Assembly: GCF_002899895.1 (NCBI RefSeq)
Contig: NZ_PPEI02000003.1
Span: forward strand, 62,001-126,000
Direction of reading: 5' to 3'
DNA from: Chryseobacterium oncorhynchi
GTDB taxonomy: Bacteria > Bacteroidota > Bacteroidia > Flavobacteriales > Weeksellaceae
DNA: 64,000 bases
Numbering within the stretch: the first letter of the stretch is position 1; each line of letters begins with the position of its first letter. Of this stretch, positions 57,960-64,000 are shown in pieces. The notes beneath the pieces were generated by a model. That model was not told the origin of the DNA and searched no databases. It saw nothing but the letters and a program-made list of their open reading frames with translations. The translations under genes and the position numbers were made by a program.

Positions 57960-58604
57960 ATGAAAAATCTCCTAACAATTATCACAATCGGTTTTCTACT
58001 TATCTCATGTGAAAAAGGAAAAACCTCTAGCTCTGAAAATTCGGAGAAAAAAGATTCTATGACTTCAGCTTCTGAATGGAAGCCTGTAGATTCTGCTACT
58101 GCAACGAAAGCATGGATGGAATTTGCAACCCCGGGTGACATGCATAAAATGCTAGCCAAATTTGATGGAAATTGGACTGGTGCTACCAGTATGTGGATGG
58201 ACGATAGCGGAAAGGCAGCGACAAGTACTTCTGAATGCACTAATAAAATGATTTTTGAAGGCCGATATCAGGTAAGTAATTACAAAGGAAATTTCATGGG
58301 AATGCCATTTGAAGGAATGAGCATTATGGGATACGATAATTCCAAGAAAAAGTTTGTAAGTACGTGGATAGACAATATGGGAACAGGATTAATGCATGCA
58401 GAAGGAGACTGGAACCCAACTAAAAAATCAATTGATTTTAAAGGTAAAATGACAGACCCTAGCCAGCCAGGAAAAGAATGTGAAGTAAGGGAGGTCTATA
58501 CTTTTACTGATGACAATAACCATACCTTGGAAATGTATGGTCCTAATCCTAAAACAGGAAAAGAAATGAAAACAATGGAAATAAAATTCACCCGTAAAAA
58601 ATAA
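57960..58604 (+). CDS. DUF1579-family lipoprotein
   Basis: A 214-residue lipoprotein: the lipobox LLISC gives a lipidated cysteine at about residue 18, followed by a Ser/Lys-rich linker. The DUF1579 domain (FDGNWTGATSMWMDDSGKAA, GYDNSKKKFVSTWIDNMG) is a lipocalin-like barrel of unknown function. Monocistronic with its own terminator. Confidence 0.9.
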   Translation: MKNLLTIITIGFLLISCEKGKTSSSENSEKKDSMTSASEWKPVDSATATKAWMEFATPGDMHKMLAKFDGNWTGATSMWMDDSGKAATSTSECTNKMIFEGRYQVSNYKGNFMGMPFEGMSIMGYDNSKKKFVSTWIDNMGTGLMHAEGDWNPTKKSIDFKGKMTDPSQPGKECEVREVYTFTDDNNHTLEMYGPNPKTGKEMKTMEIKFTRKK

Positions 58605-58607
58605 AAT

Positions 58608-58640
58608 AAAAAACCCGCTTCAACTGAAGCGGGTTTTTTA
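58608..58640. terminator. Bidirectional terminator
   Basis: Perfect 14-base stem AAAAAACCCGCTTC/GAAGCGGGTTTTTT with loop AACT between convergent genes. Confidence 0.9.
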
Positions 58641-58641
58641 T

Positions 58642-59793
58642 TTATTTAGTTTCCGACACCAAGGTAGTCGGAGTACTCATATTATTATTAAAGTATCCTA
58701 CATTGAATTCCTGAACCACCCAATTTCCTGTTTTTGAATTAAATACATAAACTTTATGGTCATATTTATCCGTAAAAAGGAAATTCCCATTGGAAACTGT
58801 GATTTCCGGATTTCCTAAACCTCCATCATTGTAAAAATATCCAAGGCTAAATTCCTGAGTCTTCCATTCCATCGTTTTTGAGTTGAACACTTTTACACTA
58901 TGTTCATATTTGTCTACGAATGCGAAGTTACTTCCTGAATAGATAACGGTAGGAGCAATATTATTGTTAGGATAGCCAATGTTGAATTCTTTTTCTGCCC
59001 ATCCTCCGCTAATATAATTGAATGTATATACTTTATGATCATGATTATCAATAAACATTACATTACCGCTATCTAAGGTTACCACACTAGGACTCGAAAG
59101 GCCGTTGTTATAATACCAAACATTATAAAGCTGGGAAGACCAATTTCCAGTCTTGGAGTTGAAAACGTTTACCGTTCGTTCATATTTGTCTGTGAATATA
59201 ATATTACCATTGGAAGCCGTAATAGTGGGAAGTATATTATTGTTACTATATCCTACATTATATAGTTTGGAAGACCATGTTCCTGTTTTGGAATTAAAAG
59301 CATATATCTTGCGATCAAACTTATCCAGAAAATAATAATTACTGCTTTTTCCCTCAATAATATCATCTCCTATTGAAGAATTTGGGGAAGAAACATCAAT
59401 TTTTTGAGCGACCATGGCATAAGGGACACTCATTAACTGATTTGTACCAACATTAGTATAATTGCTGCCTCCTGCAGGATCCATTTCCACTTTGATGAAT
59501 TTGGAATTTACAGACCAGTTTATTCCTGAAAATACTCCGGAAACAGGAGTTCCTTGTCCGATATTCAGATTAATTAATCCCTTGGAATTAGTTGTTTTAG
59601 AATGGGTCTCAGTATAAAGATTAGTTCCGTTCACAGAATTATTTAAAATACTGATTCTCACAGATACATTGCTATTCGCTACGGGTACTCCGCCAGAATT
59701 AAAAGCAATAGCTTGATAAGAAAATGCATCAGGAAGCTGTGCAAAAACCACGGCTGTGGAAAGAGCTAGAATAAGAGTGTATAGTTTTTTCAT
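58642..59793 (-). CDS. Secreted five-repeat (propeller-like) protein
   Basis: A 383-residue exported protein. A signal peptide ends in VFAQ. Residues about 20-130 form a beta-sandwich common at the N-terminus of Bacteroidota surface proteins (FSYQAIAFNSGG, SKGLINLNIGQG). From about residue 150 there are five repeats of 45-48 residues, each with the pattern F-x-D-K-Y-x-x-x-V-x-V-F-N-S-K-T-G-x-W followed by an NVGY-type turn, as in a beta-propeller. The protein lacks a T9SS tail, but the gene directly upstream encodes one. Function unknown. Confidence 0.8.
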   Translation of the reverse strand: MKKLYTLILALSTAVVFAQLPDAFSYQAIAFNSGGVPVANSNVSVRISILNNSVNGTNLYTETHSKTTNSKGLINLNIGQGTPVSGVFSGINWSVNSKFIKVEMDPAGGSNYTNVGTNQLMSVPYAMVAQKIDVSSPNSSIGDDIIEGKSSNYYFLDKFDRKIYAFNSKTGTWSSKLYNVGYSNNNILPTITASNGNIIFTDKYERTVNVFNSKTGNWSSQLYNVWYYNNGLSSPSVVTLDSGNVMFIDNHDHKVYTFNYISGGWAEKEFNIGYPNNNIAPTVIYSGSNFAFVDKYEHSVKVFNSKTMEWKTQEFSLGYFYNDGGLGNPEITVSNGNFLFTDKYDHKVYVFNSKTGNWVVQEFNVGYFNNNMSTPTTLVSETK

Positions 59794-59802
59794 GGTACTC
59801 GT

Positions 59803-60258
59803 TTATTTTTTTATAATTTTCACAGGTTTTAGTTCTAAATTATTGAATGTAAGCATATAAACTCCCTTAGGCAAGAACGAAAGGTCAATACGACTGTTAT
59901 TAATTTCCTTTTGAGAAACCAATTTTCCTGACATGTCATATATCGAAACATCTTTCGGTTTTGTCTTTGAAGAGACAGTTATGGTAATATAATCTGCTGT
60001 TGGATTAGGAAAAACATTTATTTTTTCTTGATTGGTAACAACCTCATTAACGCCTAAGACGGTTAATACAGTCTGAGAAAGTACTCCCAACGTACCAGAA
60101 TTCTGTTCATCTGGATTAGTAGGTACTACATAAATTTCTCCAACAGTATGAATAAGATTCTCATTGGATACCCCACCAGAATTGAGCCCTCCCACCAGAC
60201 TCTGGGAATAAAACCAGGCGGAGCACAATATCCCGCCAAGCAAATAGATTTTTTTCAT
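59803..60258 (-). CDS. Short T9SS type A sorting-domain protein
   Basis: A 151-residue protein with a signal peptide (FYSQ end), a short Ser/Gly-rich middle part, and a full type A sorting domain (VFPNPTADYITITVSSKTK to LKPVKIIKK). It has almost no cargo. It is followed after 9 bases by the repeat-protein gene, so the two may be secreted together or the short protein may anchor its partner. Confidence 0.85.
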   Translation of the reverse strand: MKKIYLLGGILCSAWFYSQSLVGGLNSGGVSNENLIHTVGEIYVVPTNPDEQNSGTLGVLSQTVLTVLGVNEVVTNQEKINVFPNPTADYITITVSSKTKPKDVSIYDMSGKLVSQKEINNSRIDLSFLPKGVYMLTFNNLELKPVKIIKK

Positions 60259-60390
60259 GGAAATTAATTTTGCGTAAATATAGTATAAAGAAATATCAGA
60301 ATATAAAAACTTATATTATGTTAATTGCATTGTTATAAAAACACCTTTTTAAAAGGAAAATATATTTCAATTATGAAGATAAAACACAAA

Positions 60391-60414
60391 AAAACCGGTA
60401 TAACTACCGGTTTT
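60391..60414. terminator. Terminator after lepA
   Basis: Perfect ten-base stem AAAACCGGTA/TACCGGTTTT with loop TAAC. Confidence 0.85.
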
Positions 60415-60433
60415 AATATCATTAATGTTTGTC

Positions 60434-62230
60434 TTAATCATTAAGCTTTAATACAGCCATGAACGCAGATTGTGGTACTTCTACCCTTCCGATCTGCTTC
60501 ATTTTCTTCTTACCTTCTTTCTGCTTTTCCAATAGTTTACGCTTTCTGGAAATATCTCCTCCGTAACATTTTGCCGTAACGTCTTTTCTTAAGGCCTTAA
60601 TTGTTTCTCTTGCAATAACCTTAGTTCCCAAAGCTGCCTGAACAGCAATATCAAACTGTTGTCTTGGAATTAGCTCACGAAGTTTTTCACACATTCTTTT
60701 ACCGATGTAGTATGCATTACTGTCGTGAATCAAAGATGAAAGCGCATCTACCATATCACCATTGATCAGGATATCCATTTTTACAAGTTTAGAAGCTCTG
60801 AAACCAATTGGATGGTAATCGAATGATGCATATCCTTTAGAGATTGATTTTAATCTGTCATAGAAGTCAAAAACAACTTCAGCCAAAGGCATATTGAAAA
60901 TCAATTCTACTCTTTCTGATGTTAAATAACTTTGATTAACGATCTCTCCTCTTTTTTCAATACATAGAGTCATTACAGCTCCTACAAAGTCAGATTTTGT
61001 AATGATAGACGCCTTAATGAATGGCTCTTCTACTCTATCCATTGTTGATGGATCCATCATTTCTGATGGGTTATTAATCAAGATTGGAACTTCAGGTTCT
61101 TTTTTAGTATATCCAAAATAAGAAACGTTGGGTACCGTTGTGATTACGTTCATATTGAACTCTCTATCAAGACGTTCCTGAACAATCTCCATGTGAAGCA
61201 TTCCTAAGAATCCGCAACGGAATCCAAAACCAAGAGCTGCAGAACTTTCCGGTTCGAAAACAAGGGAAGCATCATTCAATCTTAATTTTTCTAAGGAGAA
61301 TCTTAGCTCCTCAAAGTCTTCAGAATCAATTGGATAAATACCAGCAAATACCATTGGCTTCACTTCCTCAAATCCATCGATTGGGCCAGCAGCCGGTTTG
61401 TCAAATGAAGTAATCGTATCTCCTACTTTTACTTCACGGGCATCCTTAATACCGGAAACCAAGTATCCTACATCTCCACACTGCACACTCTTCTTTGGAA
61501 CCTGCTTTAATTTTAAGGTACCTACTTCATCTGCTCCATATTCTTTACCGGTAGCAAAGAATTTAATTTTTTCATTTTTAGTAATGCTTCCGTTTACTAC
61601 TTTGAAATAGGCTTCAATTCCTCTAAATGGATTGTAAACAGAGTCAAAAATCAATGCTTGAAGCGGACCATCAGGGTTTCCTACAGGTGCGGGAATTCTC
61701 TCTACGATCTGCTCTAATAAATGATGAACTCCCTCTCCTGTTTTTCCTGAAACTCTTAATACATCCTCATATTCGCAACCAATCAGGTTCATGATCTCAT
61801 CGGTTACTTCTTCAGGATTTGCTGATGGAAGGTCAATTTTATTTAAAATCGGAATGATTGTTAAATCATTTTCCAGGGCCAAATATAAATTACTGATCGT
61901 TTGTGCCTGAATGCTCTGTGCAGCATCTACAATAAGAAGTGCGCCTTCACAGGCAGCAATGGAACGGGAAACCTCATAAGAGAAGTCAACGTGCCCCGGT
62001 GTATCAATCAGGTTTAAGATATATTTTTCGCCTTTATATTCATAATCCATCTGGATCGCGTGAGATTTAATTGTAATCCCACGTTCTTTTTCCAAATCCA
62101 TATCATCAAGCGTCTGAGACTGTAATTCTCTTTGAGTAACTGTATTCGTATACTCCAAAAGACGGTCTGCCAAGGTACTTTTACCGTGGTCGATATGAGC
62201 GATTATGCAAAAATTTCGTATGTTTTTCAT
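60434..62230 (-). CDS. lepA: Elongation factor 4 (LepA)
   Basis: LepA is a ribosomal GTPase that back-translocates or helps ribosome assembly. The 598-residue protein has G1 [10 protein letters not shown]2 RGITIK, G3 DTPGHVDF and G4 NKID, then the EF-G-like domains and the LepA-specific C-terminal domain ([19 protein letters not shown]). Length is standard. A leftward -7 box TATCTTTG lies at 62250-62257. Confidence 0.97.
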   Translation of the reverse strand: MKNIRNFCIIAHIDHGKSTLADRLLEYTNTVTQRELQSQTLDDMDLEKERGITIKSHAIQMDYEYKGEKYILNLIDTPGHVDFSYEVSRSIAACEGALLIVDAAQSIQAQTISNLYLALENDLTIIPILNKIDLPSANPEEVTDEIMNLIGCEYEDVLRVSGKTGEGVHHLLEQIVERIPAPVGNPDGPLQALIFDSVYNPFRGIEAYFKVVNGSITKNEKIKFFATGKEYGADEVGTLKLKQVPKKSVQCGDVGYLVSGIKDAREVKVGDTITSFDKPAAGPIDGFEEVKPMVFAGIYPIDSEDFEELRFSLEKLRLNDASLVFEPESSAALGFGFRCGFLGMLHMEIVQERLDREFNMNVITTVPNVSYFGYTKKEPEVPILINNPSEMMDPSTMDRVEEPFIKASIITKSDFVGAVMTLCIEKRGEIVNQSYLTSERVELIFNMPLAEVVFDFYDRLKSISKGYASFDYHPIGFRASKLVKMDILINGDMVDALSSLIHDSNAYYIGKRMCEKLRELIPRQQFDIAVQAALGTKVIARETIKALRKDVTAKCYGGDISRKRKLLEKQKEGKKKMKQIGRVEVPQSAFMAVLKLND

Positions 62231-62290
62231 TTAAGAATCTTGTAATTTGCAAAGATAAAAAAAAGAGAGAGATTATTGTCTTTCATCATC

Positions 62291-63316
62291 TTATTGTATC
62301 AATTTATTTAAATTTTCATCAGAAATGTCATATTCTCCAGTAAGAGGATCAATATAAATTTCTTTCACAGCATCATTATTTGTTCTGTCTGTTGCTATAC
62401 TTTGTATTAATACTCCCGCCAGACCCATCATGGCAAAAGGACTTACTTGTGTTGAAAAAATATCAGCAGGTTTAGATAAGAGATAAAACCCTTTTTCATT
62501 TCTGTTTAATTCTAAAAACCTTTCAAATACTTTTTTAAAAGCTTTTCCATTTTCTACGTAAGCAAACATCTTAGAGGCCGAAATCTTCCTCTTTTTCCCA
62601 TCTTTATCTAATATTGCTTTAACAACACCTCCACTATGTTCACTTTTTTCCAGAGTAACAGTTCCCTCCTCAGGAATCTGTTTAAAAAATGATATATAAT
62701 CTAGGTACACTCCATCTTTAAGAATTTCTGTTTTAAAGATTTTATAGTTATTTTTAATATAACCCTCGTAGTCTGAAGCCTCATTAATGGTTAAAATATC
62801 CATATTTGGCTTTTTATTATAGGTTAATGAAAGAAATCCGGAGAAAATATGGTGAATATTTTTAACCATAATATCGGAGACATTTTTACCACTGAAGGCA
62901 AAAACAGTATCCTTTTTATACAAAAAATGATATTGGTCTATTTCTTTTGCAAAAGCTTGTACTGAGAAATCAATGGTCCCAAAATCTCTTGTACCTCCCG
63001 ACTCTTTTACAGACAGTTTCAACTCTTTTAAAACCAAAATCAGTTCTTGTTTTCCTCCTTTATAGTTGCTTTTACGATACCAATTTCCTAAATCTTCATT
63101 AGGAGAAGTTTCAAAAACAACCTCTCTGGTTTCTTTTTGATCATCAAAAGGGAGGATTCCGATGGTTTTATCTATTCTCTGGTCTATAACGTGTAATGCG
63201 CTGTATTCACGGTCTCCGTTATTTGGAATATTGCCTTTCAATTTTATAATTTCTTTCTTTTGAGCGAAAGTGATTATGGTAATACAAATAAGTACAATTT
63301 GAAGCATCTTCTTCAT
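62291..63316 (-). CDS. Exported hypothetical protein, 341 aa
   Basis: From the ATG at 63316 (a GTG at 63331 is also open) the protein has a signal peptide ending in TFAQ and no other TM segment until a weak hydrophobic patch near the end (VSPFAMMGLAGVLIQS). I do not recognise a family. Strands such as SVQAFAKEIDQYHFLYKKDT suggest a beta-rich fold. It may be periplasmic. It is separated from the 63406-63915 gene by 89 bases with a hairpin between them. Confidence 0.75.
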   Translation of the reverse strand: MKKMLQIVLICITIITFAQKKEIIKLKGNIPNNGDREYSALHVIDQRIDKTIGILPFDDQKETREVVFETSPNEDLGNWYRKSNYKGGKQELILVLKELKLSVKESGGTRDFGTIDFSVQAFAKEIDQYHFLYKKDTVFAFSGKNVSDIMVKNIHHIFSGFLSLTYNKKPNMDILTINEASDYEGYIKNNYKIFKTEILKDGVYLDYISFFKQIPEEGTVTLEKSEHSGGVVKAILDKDGKKRKISASKMFAYVENGKAFKKVFERFLELNRNEKGFYLLSKPADIFSTQVSPFAMMGLAGVLIQSIATDRTNNDAVKEIYIDPLTGEYDISDENLNKLIQ

Positions 63317-63351
63317 AAAATCAGTTTCCACAAAAATATAAATTTAATCAA

Positions 63352-63382
63352 ACGGCTCCCACAAAAAGATCTGTGAGAGCCG
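63352..63382 (-). terminator. Terminator after 63406-63915 gene
   Basis: Stem ACGGCTCCCACA/TGTGAGAGCCGT with one mismatch. The following leftward sequence is only moderately T-rich. Confidence 0.55.
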
Positions 63383-63405
63383 TCCAACATTAAAAAAATA
63401 AACTA

Positions 63406-63915
63406 TTATGGGGTCTGTTTAGGTCCCGTAGCATTATTGTTTCCGTGAGGTTTTCTTTCATTCATTTTATCCCGCATCATACCCTCAGACTGAAACAGCT
63501 TCAGAACTTTCTGGCAGGGAATTACCTGTTGCATTTTTTCTGCATATTTTTTTCTGTTATCCAGAAGTCTCTGTCCTATTTCAAAACTTTGTTGCAGTTT
63601 TGCTTTAGCTTCATCATCTGATAAAGTTTCAGGATTAAAGCCTGGATCAAACTGACTTTTTATCTGTTTCTGACTGTCCAGATACTCGTTATAAAGCTGT
63701 GTAAATTCTGCTTTATCACCGGCATCAACATTCAAATTATCCATGATCATATTGTTTCTGAATTTCTTCAGAAGTTCCTTTCTTTCTTCAGGAGAAAGAT
63801 TGTTGATGACTTCCTTTCTTTGTTTAGGATCCATCTTTTTCCAATCATAATCATTGATTTGAGCATTAAAGCCAAAACCATAAATAATAAAAAACGTCAA
63901 TATTATCTTTTTCAT
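63406..63915 (-). CDS. Exported helical protein, Spy/CpxP-like?
   Basis: A 169-residue exported protein with signal peptide ending in FNAQ, then a fully helical, charged body (KMDPKQRKEVINNLSPEERK) and a polar tail. The LSPEER-type motif and size recall periplasmic Spy/CpxP-like or heavy-metal-sensor proteins, but the LTxxQ signature is not clear. It starts 9 bases after the stop of the truncated gene on its right and is probably co-transcribed with it. Confidence 0.7.
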   Translation of the reverse strand: MKKIILTFFIIYGFGFNAQINDYDWKKMDPKQRKEVINNLSPEERKELLKKFRNNMIMDNLNVDAGDKAEFTQLYNEYLDSQKQIKSQFDPGFNPETLSDDEAKAKLQQSFEIGQRLLDNRKKYAEKMQQVIPCQKVLKLFQSEGMMRDKMNERKPHGNNNATGPKQTP

Positions 63916-63924
63916 CTTTCTTTA

Positions 63925-64000
63925 TTAGTTATATAAATCCAAATAAACGTCCTGAGTTGAGTTACTGGCCAATTCTGCAATTTCAGAATTGGAAAATGAA
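63925..64000 (-). CDS. 3' end of an unidentified gene (start outside window)
   Basis: Leftward reading gives 24 codons, ending in TQDVYLDLYN and a TAA at 63925-63927. The frame continues beyond base 64000. It is upstream of the helical exported protein by 9 bases, suggesting an operon. Too short to identify. Confidence 0.6.
   Translation of the reverse strand, partial: SFSNSEIAELASNSTQDVYLDLYN

Noticed and set aside
58642-59793. DNA-level repeats of about 140 bases as a possible CRISPR-like array
   Set aside because: They encode five protein repeats in one frame with diverged codons; spacing and length do not fit CRISPR. No CRISPR array was seen elsewhere.

Overview
The window looks like a chromosomal segment of a flavobacterium of the Weeksellaceae, most likely Chryseobacterium or a close relative. 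The evidence is indirect but consistent: AT-rich DNA, promoter boxes of the Bacteroidota type (TAnnTTTG), several large TonB-dependent receptors, type IX secretion sorting domains, a GLPGLI-family protein, a FeoB-associated Cys-rich protein, and many short convergent-gene terminators. Assignments come from reading the sequence and from family knowledge; no database search was run.

Layout. 1-472: start of a truncated OmpR-type response regulator. 692-9657: an apparent organophosphorus or phosphonate scavenging locus, with an XRE-cupin regulator, a TonB receptor, a 12-TM transporter, a FAD-dependent oxidoreductase, a phosphonatase-like HAD enzyme and a secreted type I phosphodiesterase. A 19-bp sequence is shared between the receptor and phosphodiesterase upstream regions. 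9736-13224: GNAT, MocR-type regulator, small unknowns and an XRE regulator. 13413-18049: siderophore receptor plus PepSY protein, with a divergent AraC regulator.

18060-28336 is a defence-type island. It holds a restriction-modification operon (XRE controller, fused C5-cytosine plus N6-adenine methyltransferase whose last part seems frameshifted, HNH nuclease), a membrane-anchored GNAT-like protein, a small protein with a membrane protein, and a convergent AAA ATPase/subtilase pair resembling ietAS. It abuts five tRNA genes (Leu-TAA, Leu-TAG, Leu-TAA, Gly-GCC, Leu-TAG) arranged as two related cassettes.

29290-47391 is mostly ordinary genome: an SSB-tailed DUF3127 protein, aat, a DMT transporter, a TPR protein, an MDR oxidoreductase, a Crp-like regulator, glmM, feoA-feoB-feoB-associated protein, a GLPGLI protein and a carboxypeptidase-regulatory-domain receptor with near-identical promoter DNA, a JmjC-like protein and an M14 peptidase.

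47531-57836 is the most striking region: thirteen leftward genes centred on NAD+ and ADP-ribose chemistry, headed by an NrtR-type Nudix repressor. It includes NADAR, a 2OG-Fe(II) oxygenase, a coiled-coil protein, a vWA protein, a shortened PurA paralogue, two DUF4291 proteins, an ADP-ribosylation/crystallin-J1-like protein, a sirtuin, an ADP-ribosylglycohydrolase, an unknown protein, KptA and a metallophosphoesterase. A near-palindromic 21-bp site recurs upstream of the repressor gene and of at least three other transcription units, so this is a candidate regulon. 57960-64000: DUF1579 lipoprotein, a repeat protein with a T9SS-tailed partner, lepA, two secreted unknowns, and the 3' end of one more gene.
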